Below are positions 50,983 through 53,150 of a stretch of 64,000 nt of DNA, piece after piece (the stretch's first letter is position 1; each line of letters begins with the position of its first letter). The notes below the pieces were generated by a model. That model saw only the letters and a list, made by a program, of their open reading frames with translations. It had not been told where the DNA came from and made no database searches. Origin of the DNA: Dipteris shenzhenensis. Its lineage: Eukaryota > Polypodiophyta > Polypodiopsida > Gleicheniales. The position numbers and the translations under genes are program-made. The stretch lies in the NCBI GenBank assembly GCA_047967505.1, contig CM106538.1; one strand, written 5' to 3'.

Positions 50983-51905
50983 TAGGAAATTACATGGATA
51001 TGCGGGAAGCATAAAATTGCTCACAATGCGATGAACAGGCTTGGGCAGTGATGGAACAAGCTTTAGGGAATCATGACAAAGCTCGGGAACTTTTTGAGAA
51101 TGGTCTCAGGGTGAACTCCTCATGTGTTGCAAGCCTCCAGGTGACATAGCTATTGTGAATCGACATTTTTGGTCAAACTTCTGAAACCAGAACAAGTTCC
51201 GGTTTATGAAACTACTAATGTCATATTTCATGTGCTAAGGTTGTGGTTAAAAATTGTGACTATGAAGAGGAGACTTTCAGAGCTGTAGTATGAGGCGCTT
51301 TGGCTTAAAGATGCAAAGGCTGATTCTTTTCTTCATATTGTCTTTTATTAGGCCCTTGCGAAATTGGAAAGGACTTGTGGGAATTTGGACGTTGCACAAA
51401 AGCTTGTACAAAAGGCTCTGAGAGTTGAACCTGAAAATGCTGCAGTTCTGATGGTATTTTCTGCCCTTCCCCCCATTTCCAAGTGAATTCTGTGAATTGC
51501 ATCATATTTACAAGGCCGAGTTTGGGATCCATATATATACTTAGCTACTTATGGGATGGATTCTGAGCTGAAAGCACTTTCCTGTTTGTCTTGGACTAGG
51601 AAGCTGCATTTGTGGAAGAGCGCTTGGGAAACATAGATGGAGCTAAGGACTTCTATAAATCAGCTGGAATGGCAGACAAAAGGAAGAGCAGGGCGAGGCA
51701 TCGGATGTTTGTATCTCGTAAGGCCTCACAGTCAGAAAAAGATAATAGGGTTGCAGCAGACAGAAAGATTAAACCCAGGGAGGGAGAAGAGAAGGTAGTG
51801 GATGTAAATATGCCAGTAAAGGCTAGAAAGAGTCCAGCTCATTTAAGGTGGGAAGGGGAAGGGTGGCAGCAACAACTGAAAACAGCTACTGTTCTTGGGG
51901 CGTAA
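742..51905 (+). CDS. CRSH: CRSH-type (p)ppGpp synthetase fused to HAT/TPR repeats (spliced, 5' end outside window)
   Basis: Seen: exons 742-1677, 1852-2127, 2228-3082, 3223-3289, 44414-44592, 44685-44942, 45099-45200, 45331-45441, 51039-51140, 51352-51453 and 51600-51905 join in one frame with GT-AG introns. All junctions are phase 0 except the 41-kb intron, which is phase 1 and recreates a Gly codon. About 1,097 codons are visible. Counting from 742: synthetase 1-312, EF-hands 352-363 and 386-397, polar linker ~430-665, HAT/TPR repeats ~666-1010, basic tail to 1097. Known: CRSH is a plastid enzyme that makes (p)ppGpp from GTP/GDP and ATP when Ca2+ binds its EF-hands, and it normally ends about 30 residues after them. 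HAT repeats in HCF107/Mbb1 bind plastid RNA. Inference: a single fusion protein. Alternative: two overlapping transcripts. The transit peptide and N-terminal exons lie upstream of the window. Confidence 0.8.
1852..2127 (+). CDS. CRSH: Exon: tandem EF-hand Ca2+ sensor
   Basis: 92 codons, phase 0 at both ends, with an acceptor after CCTGCAG and a donor CAG|GTATAT. It holds two canonical 12-residue loops: [12 protein letters not shown] (residues 352-363) and [12 protein letters not shown] (386-397). Both keep the D-x-D/N-x-D-G and terminal Glu ligands. This tandem pair downstream of a RelA/SpoT synthetase defines the CRSH class, so the activity is expected to be Ca2+-dependent in the plastid. 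If the following intron (2128-2227) were retained, the frame would run to a stop at 2248-2250 and give a CRSH-only protein lacking the linker and HAT part. Confidence 0.92.
2228..3082 (+). CDS. Exon: CRSH C-terminal tail plus long polar linker
   Basis: 285 codons, phase 0. The first ~20 residues ([20 protein letters not shown]) match the position and character of the last helix of ordinary CRSH proteins. The frame then continues through ~240 residues rich in Ser, Glu, Lys and Asn with no recognised domain, probably disordered. The last ~25 residues ([19 protein letters not shown]) already look like the first helix of a repeat array. A stop-free 855-nt exon in phase with both neighbours argues that the fusion is real. 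The donor CAG|GTTGTC is weaker than the others, so this boundary is the least certain on the 5' side. Confidence 0.75.
3223..3289 (+). CDS. Exon: first HAT/TPR helix
   Basis: 67 nt (22 codons + 1 nt), acceptor after TTCTGCAG, donor G|GTAGGC at 3290. It encodes [20 protein letters not shown], a typical HAT/TPR helix with a Pro-containing turn. The reading frame would stop about 35 nt beyond the donor, so splicing is required. Joined to the exon at 44414 it gives a Gly codon and a continuous repeat (QRQRG then DLVVAGALY). Confidence 0.75.
3290..5751. other. Unassigned intron DNA with pyrimidine-rich tract
   Basis: No gene or element is recognised. A short near-tandem repeat of about 45 bp lies at 4076-4140. 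A strongly C/T-rich stretch (about 4500-4930) creates long Pro/Leu/Ser open frames that I regard as compositional artefacts. A segment at 5130-5600 has codon-like stretches with several stops that I could not assign. Confidence 0.4.
5752..6090 (+). repeat. LTR-like block 1, copy A
   Basis: Begins TGCCATGACAAGG and matches 12336-12640 (which begins TGTCATGACAAG) along most of its length, with many substitutions. The copy at 12336 follows a purine-rich stretch (AAGAGGGAG) like a polypurine tract, so these look like the starts of the two LTRs of an old Ty3/gypsy element. Confidence 0.5.
6091..7639. repeat. Diverged dispersed repeat interrupting the LTR-like block
   Basis: No gene is recognised. 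The block separates two pieces that are contiguous in the second LTR-like copy (12640), so it is probably an insertion. Parts around 6560-6850 resemble 14040-14230 and 15130-15480 (shared phrases such as a W/G-rich coding-like stretch with many stops). It is G-rich and old. Confidence 0.35.
7640..8248 (+). repeat. LTR-like block 2/3, copy A, ending at a primer-binding-like site
   Basis: 7640-7897 matches 12640-12855. 7898-8248 matches the ~340-bp unit repeated at 13722, 14242 and 14797, including the palindrome-like TGACGTCA context. It is followed at 8249 by CTTGGTATTCAAAGC, a degraded version of the tRNA-iMet primer-binding site TGGTATCAGAGC. Together with block 1 this would be the 3' part of a 5' LTR. 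Confidence 0.5.
8249..9303. other. Gypsy leader region, no gene seen
   Basis: Lies between the primer-binding-like site and the gag frame. I see no conserved coding content. By position it is the untranslated leader of the degenerate gypsy element. Confidence 0.35.
9304..9708 (+). pseudogene. Ty3/gypsy gag fragment
   Basis: 134 codons. Residues ~65-125 follow the retrotransposon gag pattern: a phrase of the type F-x-K-Y-D-G-A, then [10 protein letters not shown], then [15 protein letters not shown]. This is the capsid-domain signature of Ty3/gypsy elements. The frame is closed by a stop just after EWAKFVER, and the next kilobase holds only broken pieces (a possible ECKRH-type zinc-knuckle trace near 9860). 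It is non-functional. Confidence 0.75.
10290..10474. repeat. Tandem duplication, ~92-bp unit x2
   Basis: The unit starting GGATAGAGAACGAAAG at 10291 recurs at 10383 with few differences. It is preceded by a shorter duplicated phrase (GGATAGAGAATAG, near 10235-10270). It lies inside the decayed gypsy internal region. Confidence 0.8.
10528..11099 (+). pseudogene. Ty3/gypsy pol fragments (RT, integrase, C-terminal tail)
   Basis: Collapsed pieces occur in pol order but in different frames. [17 protein letters not shown] near 10528 is an RT motif in which the usual D before YR is Y. A phrase ending KKCEFFK (~10660) is from the RT connection. [13 protein letters not shown] (~10778) is the integrase C-terminal motif. 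[18 protein letters not shown] (~11020) is the post-integrase tail. Large internal deletions and several stops make it a fossil. The tail resumes after the LINE insertion, at 12016. Confidence 0.7.
11083..11099. repeat. 17-bp target-site duplication, left copy
   Basis: ACATTTTTGGACATTTA, identical to 11999-12015. It flanks the LINE fragment 11100-11998 and lies within the gypsy tail coding region. Confidence 0.85.
11100..11998 (-). mobile_element. 5'-truncated LINE fragment (zinc-finger RVT 3' end) with 17-bp TSD
   Basis: The minus-strand frame 12012-11554 encodes the C-terminal region of a plant L1-type ORF2. It has [18 protein letters not shown], then a Cys/His cluster [19 protein letters not shown], then VWRW: the zf-RVT module downstream of reverse transcriptase. 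The flanking 17-bp duplications mark a target-primed insertion. I see no clear poly(A) at the 3' (left) end, so the tail is lost or atypical. Its GC content is higher than that of the surrounding gypsy sequence. Confidence 0.85.
11999..12015. repeat. 17-bp target-site duplication, right copy
   Basis: ACATTTTTGGACATTTA, an exact match to 11083-11099. Confidence 0.85.
12016..12335 (+). pseudogene. End of gypsy internal region and polypurine-like tract
   Basis: Continuation of the gypsy tail (a KPELEDGS-like acidic phrase near 12030), decayed, ending in AAGAGGGAG directly before the LTR-like block at 12336. Confidence 0.45.
12336..12855 (+). repeat. LTR-like blocks 1 and 2, copy B
   Basis: 12336-12640 matches 5752-6090 and 12640-12855 matches 7640-7897, here contiguous. 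This is the probable start of the 3' LTR of the degenerate gypsy element. Confidence 0.5.
12856..13344. other. Unassigned segment between LTR-like blocks
   Basis: Not shared with the copy at 7640-8248. I see no gene. Confidence 0.3.
13345..15130 (+). repeat. Tandem array of ~520-555-bp units (block 3)
   Basis: The phrase GCCTTCTCCTTTAGTGCTA recurs at 13722, 14242 and 14797 (and at 7898). Each copy is followed by the same ~340 bp containing GTGTGTGGAT and CTGATGACGTCAGTGGGGATG. A partial copy lies at 13350-13525. The between-copy part (e.g. 13510-13720 and 14585-14795) is also shared. It looks like unequal-crossover amplification of an LTR end. All open frames inside are shadows of the repeat. 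Confidence 0.8.
15131..15659. repeat. Diverged repeat with ~60-bp internal duplication
   Basis: Resembles 6560-6850 and 14040-14230. It contains a short direct duplication (GATGGGGCCTATCATAGCT, near 15498 and 15560). No gene seen. Confidence 0.4.
15660..17085 (-). pseudogene. Copia pol remnant (integrase end and reverse transcriptase)
   Basis: In minus-strand order: the end of integrase ([20 protein letters not shown], 17080-16889); the RVT_2 start ([20 protein letters not shown] then [11 protein letters not shown], 16594-16298); [20 protein letters not shown] (~16290-16220) and ALYGLKQAP (~16170) in a shifted frame; then the RT C-terminal part ([17 protein letters not shown], 16075-15665). 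The catalytic YVDDL box reads FVDSL, with the second Asp lost, and several stops and frameshifts occur. No RNase H is present. It is truncated near 15660. Confidence 0.85.
17330..17790 (-). pseudogene. LINE endonuclease (APE) fragment
   Basis: The minus frames carry phrases of the plant L1 endonuclease: VHFLLIQEH (the D/E-QE motif region), then ILNVYAPT and WIVGGDLNN...DKQGG, which correspond to the NVYAP and GDFN motifs. Stops interrupt it. The RT that should follow at lower coordinates is missing, because the Copia remnant begins there. Confidence 0.7.
17791..20487 (-). mobile_element. Probable 5' part (ORF1/5' UTR) of the same LINE
   Basis: Lies upstream of the endonuclease on the minus strand. 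It contains a Lys/Arg-rich stretch ([20 protein letters not shown], ~18960-18900) and a gag-like phrase ([15 protein letters not shown], ~18130), both broken by stops. Parts at 19290-19640 recur at 45950-46230 (shared phrases ATAGGACTTTGCTCCAC and GCCATAAGAGCCCCTC), which supports a repeat family. No CCHC knuckle was found, so the assignment is tentative. Confidence 0.4.
20488..20533. repeat. (GA)n microsatellite
   Basis: About 20 GA units, followed by a G-rich stretch, at the presumed 5' edge of the LINE. Confidence 0.95.
20534..20987. other. Unassigned intron DNA
   Basis: No gene. A ~55-bp phrase (CTAGGCAGTGAG...CAAGTACCATAACA) is duplicated around 20752 and 20803. Confidence 0.4.
20988..20995. 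repeat. hAT target-site duplication, left (CTTTAGAA)
   Basis: The 8-bp CTTTAGAA precedes the CAGTGTCAC terminus and is identical to 26724-26731. Eight base pairs is the characteristic hAT duplication length. Confidence 0.95.
21325..22476 (-). pseudogene. hAT transposase, DUF659 core and downstream part
   Basis: Minus frame 22524-21778 carries the DUF659/hAT core: [13 protein letters not shown], then [19 protein letters not shown], then [16 protein letters not shown] and [19 protein letters not shown] short intron-like gap ends in TTGTAG and leads into [12 protein letters not shown]...[10 protein letters not shown], then a TAG stop near 21580, then [20 protein letters not shown] (21549-21325). 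The expected 5' splice site reads AT instead of GT (~21786). The C-terminal hAT dimerisation domain is absent before the terminal repeat. It is defective. Confidence 0.85.
22477..23004 (-). repeat. 264-bp in-frame tandem duplication in the transposase gene
   Basis: 22477-22740 and 22741-23004 are almost identical (I find one difference: CAGACAGCCC versus CAGACAACCC). 264 bp is exactly 88 codons, so the Pro/Ala/Ser-rich linker between the BED-like N-terminus and DUF659 is doubled without shifting the frame. Confidence 0.92.
23054..23363 (-). repeat. 3' LTR of the gag-only Copia element
   Basis: 310 bp with TG...CA ends in element orientation (TGTTGGAATC...TTTTCAACA). Confidence 0.93.
23364..23376 (-). 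other. Polypurine tract
   Basis: The minus strand reads CCGAAGGGGGGTT directly before the 3' LTR. This is the usual plus-strand primer position. Confidence 0.85.
23731..24577 (-). pseudogene. Copia gag (UBN2 domain and CCHC zinc knuckle), one frameshift
   Basis: The frame opens at 24577 with [20 protein letters not shown], followed by the UBN2-type gag core ([18 protein letters not shown], then [11 protein letters not shown]). Near 24060 the frame shifts by one; the second frame (24063-23731) holds the zinc knuckle [14 protein letters not shown] (C-x2-C-x4-H-x4-C) and an acidic tail. Read through the shift, the product would be about 280 residues, a normal Copia gag. No pol follows; 23731 to the polypurine tract is ~350 bp without coding content. 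Confidence 0.85.
24578..25592 (-). promoter_or_regulatory. Copia leader with dense GTACGG/CCGTAC motifs
   Basis: The 1-kb untranslated leader between the primer-binding site and gag. Between 24985 and 25475 I count about 14 occurrences of GTACGG, CCGTAC or one-base variants around a GTAC core, in both orientations. Chance would give roughly one GTACGG per 2 kb. GTAC is the core recognised by plant SBP/SPL transcription factors (known); binding here is inference. Confidence 0.6.
25593..25606 (-). other. Primer-binding site (initiator tRNA-Met)
   Basis: The minus strand reads GTTGGTATCAGAGC right after the 5' LTR. TGGTATCAGAGC is the standard Copia complement to the tRNA-iMet 3' end. Confidence 0.92.
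25607..25916 (-). repeat. 5' LTR of the gag-only Copia element
   Basis: 310 bp, differing from 23054-23363 at six positions by eye. A TTTTATA-type sequence lies near 25707-25716. Confidence 0.93.
25917..26264 (-). pseudogene. hAT transposase N-terminus with BED-like zinc finger
   Basis: Opens at ATG 26264 ([18 protein letters not shown]). It contains [20 protein letters not shown], a BED-finger pattern. A TAG stop lies near 25938, shortly before the Copia insertion. Downstream codons resume on the other side of the nested element at 23053. Confidence 0.8.
26267..26512. repeat. (GTAGA)n / (GGGTAGAG) minisatellite
   Basis: About 245 bp of imperfect AGAGT/GGGTAGA repeats immediately upstream of the transposase ATG. 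The Leu/Tyr/Ser-rich open frames here are artefacts of this repeat. Confidence 0.92.
26724..26731. repeat. hAT target-site duplication, right (CTTTAGAA)
   Basis: Identical to 20988-20995. Confidence 0.95.
26840..27130 (+). pseudogene. Ty3/gypsy integrase fragment
   Basis: Frames carry [20 protein letters not shown], like the zinc-binding start of integrase (Y/F-WP-x-M-x-x-D-I), then a short phrase like the start of the catalytic core. It is heavily decayed. The hAT element inserted just upstream of it. Confidence 0.4.
27131..27480. other. Unassigned intron DNA
   Basis: No gene or repeat recognised. Confidence 0.35.
27481..29679 (+). pseudogene. Copia gag-protease-integrase remnant
   Basis: In order: gag UBN2 end ([20 protein letters not shown] then [16 protein letters not shown], 27520-27650); a decayed knuckle (~27900); protease with [14 protein letters not shown] (28123); GAG-pre-integrase [16 protein letters not shown] (~28540); integrase core with [33 protein letters not shown] and YTPQQNG (28760-29060); and the integrase C-terminal region to the SRDAIFAEN box (to ~29450). 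Several stops occur. A ~45-bp tandem duplication repeats the YTPQQNG codons (28968-29012, 29013-29060). RT and RNase H are missing; the sequence stops abruptly at 29679 against a LINE. Confidence 0.88.
29680..31860 (-). mobile_element. LINE A: ORF1 and 5' UTR only
   Basis: Minus-strand LINE related to the full copy at 37826-43528. ORF1 starts at ATG 31203 ([13 protein letters not shown]). The gag-like domain aligns with the other copy: [20 protein letters not shown], then [19 protein letters not shown], then [16 protein letters not shown]. The CCHC knuckle is partly deleted. The ORF1 C-terminus ends at 29676. ORF2 is absent: the 3' part is cut where the Copia remnant begins. The 5' UTR abuts the microsatellite at 31861. 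Confidence 0.85.
29843..30570 (-). repeat. 364-bp tandem duplication inside LINE A ORF1
   Basis: 29843-30206 and 30207-30570 both begin CCATTGGAAGAACCACTATT and differ at a handful of positions. 364 is not a multiple of three, so the frame shifts at the junction and the ORF1 end is read in different frames. Confidence 0.92.
31861..31914. repeat. (TC)11(AC)16 compound microsatellite between LINE copies
   Basis: Separates the LINE A 5' end (left) from the 3' end of the next same-orientation copy, which reads CTTT(A)n GTGAAATC on the + strand from 31914. Confidence 0.95.
31915..32858 (-). mobile_element. LINE-related fragment (possible ORF1 C-terminal part)
   Basis: Minus-strand reading gives [20 protein letters not shown] (~32630-32580), a phrase like plant LINE ORF1 C-terminal regions. 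It then gives a 113-codon frame (32404-32063) with no recognised domain, rich in Ser/Leu and ending LDPPPSDL. The left end joins the microsatellite at 31914 and the right end joins CA/CG repeats at 32841-32858. Assignment to the LINE family is by position and end structure. Confidence 0.45.
32859..36415 (-). mobile_element. LINE C: 5'-truncated, decayed endonuclease-RT-zf-RVT copy
   Basis: Minus order: endonuclease end ([13 protein letters not shown] ~36330, stop TAG, then AFLCGDFNN ~36225, FADLW ~36120); then frame 36177-34657 with the RT start ([18 protein letters not shown], then [20 protein letters not shown]), which frameshifts near 34960; the RT core [18 protein letters not shown] and QAYADDSFF (34819-34499); [20 protein letters not shown] (~33860); and zf-RVT ([17 protein letters not shown], then [18 protein letters not shown], 33422-33105). 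The 3' end has a short T/A run after (CA)n at 32859. It is the same family as, but diverged from, the 37.8-43.5 kb copy. Confidence 0.88.
36416..37690 (+). promoter_or_regulatory. Promoter-like repeat with TATA box and ~177-bp imperfect tandem duplication
   Basis: No gene. TATAAAAGG at 36866 is followed by a leader-like region in which a segment with AGAGCAGCCAGAAG...GACAGCAAGGTG (about 36915-37050) recurs in diverged form at about 37092-37215. This resembles a solo LTR or a retroelement leader on the + strand, but I found no convincing LTR ends or target duplication. It lies between two LINE copies. Confidence 0.35.
37690..37725. repeat. (CT)n(CA)n microsatellite at a LINE 3' end
   Basis: CTCTCTATCTCTCT(CA)7 immediately before the T-run that is the complement of a LINE poly(A) tail. 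Confidence 0.9.
37726..37815 (-). mobile_element. Extremely 5'-truncated LINE copy (~77 bp plus poly(A))
   Basis: T13 (37726-37738), then GTGGTAAAATCCAGTG and about 60 bp that match the 3' terminus of the neighbouring full copy (from 37835), then a CACACAC run before the next tail at 37826. A second 3'-end insertion at the same microsatellite. Confidence 0.75.
37932..41750 (-). pseudogene. LINE ORF2: endonuclease, reverse transcriptase, zf-RVT; two in-frame TAGs
   Basis: 1,272 codons in one frame. The endonuclease starts [17 protein letters not shown], with SLQEHNQ and [13 protein letters not shown] has [69 protein letters not shown] and QAYADDSYF (catalytic YADD present). The zf-RVT has [18 protein letters not shown] and [18 protein letters not shown]. 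Stops: TAG at 41483-41481, where the context GR*MV implies Trp, and TAG at 40157-40155, where AD*RP implies Trp (the sibling copy has ADWRP). Both are single TGG-to-TAG changes. Confidence 0.92.
41798..43003 (-). CDS. LINE ORF1, nucleic-acid-binding gag-like protein
   Basis: I chose ATG 43003 ([13 protein letters not shown], 401 aa) over the longer frame to 43390 because the upstream codons are Cys/Leu/Ser-rich 5' UTR and LINE A also starts at this position. The DUF4283-like domain spans residues ~60-210 ([19 protein letters not shown], then [18 protein letters not shown], then [11 protein letters not shown]). The zinc knuckle [14 protein letters not shown] (C-x2-C-x4-H-x4-C) lies near residue 245, followed by a basic/Pro-rich tail ending VDVDVMAEA. 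The frame is intact. It ends 47 bp before ORF2 starts. Confidence 0.88.
   Translation of the reverse strand: MEDQFKSYSRKESTQDSKRQQVDVSVADSVDAHYVFYMLKDEFHHSRKEWAKPPPAIKYKLKLPSLVAPLRKFSQQALIIFFPGKLPSANDVAQWVQALLGGCFVEGVYFASRGFYEVHFSDASYRQQILEMSPLFYGRQMVHVMPWSPNKDYHSLIRHHCPVWVEVVDFPDYMRAELPSLATTLGQVVCPPRPSGNRNRFCILWDTDHPTPPSIAVEVEDVPLGEKYFDLKWGVFAGACFTCHKFGHLASQCPAVLHQLPPTAIAPENTPPPTYAPGSKAMPSKLGDVAPKSVPSKENMVQVLAKQKDKGKGKISESHASPQAVWQQPKKVFALKPRPLQSRHWDASTSTPGQTSTPADSLASQLWVDVLKRGIPVCDNDEDHRANDPGAQVDVDVMAEA
43004..43520 (-). promoter_or_regulatory. LINE 5' UTR with clustered GTACGG/CCGTAC motifs
   Basis: Between 43053 and 43346 I count about ten GTACGG, CCGTAC or CGTACG sites around a GTAC core (e.g. 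43053, 43085, 43172, 43225, 43323, 43333, 43341). LINEs transcribe from an internal 5' UTR promoter, so these are candidate promoter elements. The same motif is clustered in the Copia leader at 24985-25475. Upstream (43430-43480) are CTCTCTCTCGTCTCGACGCT repeats. Confidence 0.6.
43529..43695. repeat. LINE micro-tail and (CA)n arrays
   Basis: T10 (43529-43538) followed by GTAAAATCA, the last nine bases of the LINE family's 3' end, then (CA)n at 43548-43576 and 43637-43682. The T10 piece is consistent with an insertion truncated to almost nothing. The long open frames here are repeat artefacts. Confidence 0.75.
43696..44413. other. End of giant intron with (TC)n(AC)n microsatellite
   Basis: (TC)~14(AC)~19 at 43851-43913; otherwise unremarkable intron ending TGGATTGCAG at 44413. 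Confidence 0.7.
44414..44592 (+). CDS. Exon: HAT repeats 1-2
   Basis: 2 nt completing a Gly codon plus 59 codons; donor CAG|GTATAA at 44593. It encodes [16 protein letters not shown] and then [20 protein letters not shown], matching the HAT pattern (W, then E, then a small residue and A-R). The upstream open frame to 44395 is intronic. Confidence 0.85.
44685..44942 (+). CDS. Exon: HAT repeats 3-4
   Basis: 86 codons, phase 0 (acceptor ATCCAG, donor CAT|GTAAGT, the strongest donor in the gene). It encodes [20 protein letters not shown], then [20 protein letters not shown] and [20 protein letters not shown]. It has no Met codon in frame, so simple start-to-stop ORF searches miss it. Confidence 0.88.
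45099..45200 (+). CDS. Exon: one HAT repeat (34 codons)
   Basis: 102 nt, phase 0. [20 protein letters not shown] then [14 protein letters not shown]. Starts with the AWA triplet shared by the next repeat exons. Confidence 0.88.
45331..45441 (+). CDS. Exon: one HAT repeat (37 codons)
   Basis: 111 nt, phase 0. [20 protein letters not shown] then [17 protein letters not shown]; three residues longer than its neighbours in the loop. Confidence 0.88.
45590..46870 (-). repeat. Repeat related to 19.3-19.6 kb (probable LINE 5' fragment)
   Basis: Shares ATAGGACTTTGCTCCAC and GCCATAAGAGCCCCTC contexts with 19290-19640. It contains a ~65-bp near-tandem repeat (AAGGCATGCGACTC...GAAAGGGG, at 46540 and 46600) and a G16 run near 46358-46375. 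No coding frame is preserved. Confidence 0.45.
46871..47780. other. Unassigned intron DNA with (CT)n
   Basis: No gene. (TC)14 microsatellite at 47489-47516; otherwise A/T-rich. Confidence 0.4.
48140..49080 (-). pseudogene. hAT transposase C-terminal half (second hAT family)
   Basis: Minus strand: [20 protein letters not shown] and [10 protein letters not shown] (49027-48788); then [14 protein letters not shown] and [20 protein letters not shown] (48831-48600); then, in another frame, the hAT dimerisation hallmark [18 protein letters not shown] (~48560-48500); then [20 protein letters not shown] (48441-48370). It is a different family from the 20996-26723 element, which lacks this domain. Frameshifts make it non-functional. 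The region 47840-47985 carries repeated CATACG/CGTATG motifs that may be its subterminal repeats. I could not find terminal repeats. Confidence 0.82.
49081..50153. other. Unassigned intron DNA
   Basis: The first ~400 bp may be the decayed N-terminal part of the hAT remnant. No zinc finger is identifiable. The rest has no recognised content. Confidence 0.35.
50154..50314 (+). repeat. Short (161-bp) LTR
   Basis: Starts TGTTGTAGG and ends CCTACA (inverse TGTAGG), contains TATATATA near 50202, and is followed two bases later by a perfect primer-binding site. No second LTR was found. Confidence 0.65.
50317..50328 (+). other. Primer-binding site (initiator tRNA-Met)
   Basis: TGGTATCAGAGC, a perfect match to the Copia-type site. 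Confidence 0.88.
50329..51038 (+). other. Retroelement leader remnant with CCGTAC motifs, then (AG)n
   Basis: Downstream of the primer site there is no gag. 50583-50645 contains TCCGTACAG and GTCCGTACGAC plus two degenerate forms, echoing the motif clusters at 24985 and 43053. G12(AG)n lies at 50937-50979. Confidence 0.5.
51039..51140 (+). CDS. Exon: one HAT repeat (34 codons)
   Basis: 102 nt, phase 0. [20 protein letters not shown] then [14 protein letters not shown], an almost ideal HAT/TPR consensus. Confidence 0.88.
51352..51453 (+). CDS. Exon: one HAT repeat (34 codons)
   Basis: 102 nt, phase 0 (acceptor TTATTAG). [20 protein letters not shown] then [14 protein letters not shown]. Confidence 0.88.
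51600..51905 (+). CDS. Terminal exon: last HAT repeat and basic C-terminal tail, stop TAA
   Basis: 101 codons plus TAA at 51903-51905. It opens [20 protein letters not shown], a last repeat, then a Lys/Arg-rich, probably disordered tail ([16 protein letters not shown]) ending [20 protein letters not shown]. The basic tail would suit nucleic-acid contact (inference). Confidence 0.88.
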   Translation, partial: EAAFVEERLGNIDGAKDFYKSAGMADKRKSRARHRMFVSRKASQSEKDNRVAADRKIKPREGEEKVVDVNMPVKARKSPAHLRWEGEGWQQQLKTATVLGA

Positions 51906-53150
51906 GTTTGTTCAAGGAGTGCACTCTACCTGAAATCATCGAATTTGTAATTTATTATTAAAGCCTTAACTGGCATGTAAGTAAAATGTCATTGATCTGG
52001 CTTTGTACCATGCATATCGGCTGGAGGATTGTGGAGATATCATTTCTGAACCTTGTATCTAGTTGTTTGTATTATAGAGATGGTCCTCGTCGCTCCGCAT
52101 GGTTACAAAATCTCCATGGATATTTACATCTCCTTGCTAAACCAGCTGGAGTCTGTATTTCTGACTCATGAAATTGTGATACTCATTCAGCAGGTTCCAA
52201 TCAGTTGTACCTGCGTCTATATTTACATTGATGCATTTCAGCTTTGTTGTTTCCCCAAAACTATGTATTCATATCGGTCAGTTGACAAATTTATGGTTTA
52301 TTACAGGTTCTTTATTGTGTGATGTGTTACTGTACAGTTTGTGGAAGCGACTACTATGGGAGTCTCAAGTCCAAATAATTTTATGAAGTTAGTTTAAAAA
52401 TTGTATTTGATTTAGCTGTCCCTTGTTATTAGAACCAATTACATGGCCAAGGTCTAGATGGACAATAAGATTGTTTGTCTAAGGTTGTACTTCTTTATTT
52501 TACATAAAATAAATAATTTTGTTTTTAAAATGAGTATATAACAGCTACCTCGATAGTTGTGTTTTAATACTGCTTAACTTGCTTGTTCTCAGAGAAGGTA
52601 TGCTATCTTAAGCTTATGAGACTCGTGGGCTCGATAGGCGTGATGATGTCTTGCCTTTGAATCTACATGCATGTTCTATTTTCGTTGCAATAGGCTCTCT
52701 ATGTTTTCGCGCTTGCCATATCAACATACTCTAATGTATTTGAGCCTATTGAAACAATTTAGAAAATTCTCTCTTTTTGCTTTATCCAAGCTTGGCAATA
52801 ATATGTACACCACCTCTTGAAGAGAAAGTAATCTATTGATGTATGTCAGGAAAAACATTACACTACAATTTAGGGTCAAAGAAAAAATGTATTCGAGCAA
52901 GTATTTGGATATTTAATCATTTTCTCTTGAAAGATGGCTTAATGATAGAATTATTCATAGCAAGTATTTGGTGATTAATGGCAAGTGTAGTGTTTGTAGC
53001 TAGTATTTGGTAAATTGTGTCAAATATTTGATTATTTCAAGCCATTTTTGTTTTAAAAAATAGATTAGAAAATTGTAGGAGCATAGTCTTCATTATTTTT
53101 GAACTTTTCTTTGGTCCAGTCTTGAAATTGGACTTTAAACAAGTCCAATT
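51906..53150 (+). other. 3' UTR and intergenic DNA
   Basis: No further exon frame is seen. AATAAA at about 52508-52513 is a possible poly(A) signal, but its distance (~600 bp) makes it uncertain. The rest is A/T-rich with no recognised gene. Confidence 0.45.

Larger units (their letters stand above)
45442..51038 (+). other. 5.6-kb intron with transposon remnants
   Basis: Donor CAG|GTAACT, acceptor GAACAG at 51038, phase 0. Contents are annotated separately. Confidence 0.85.
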
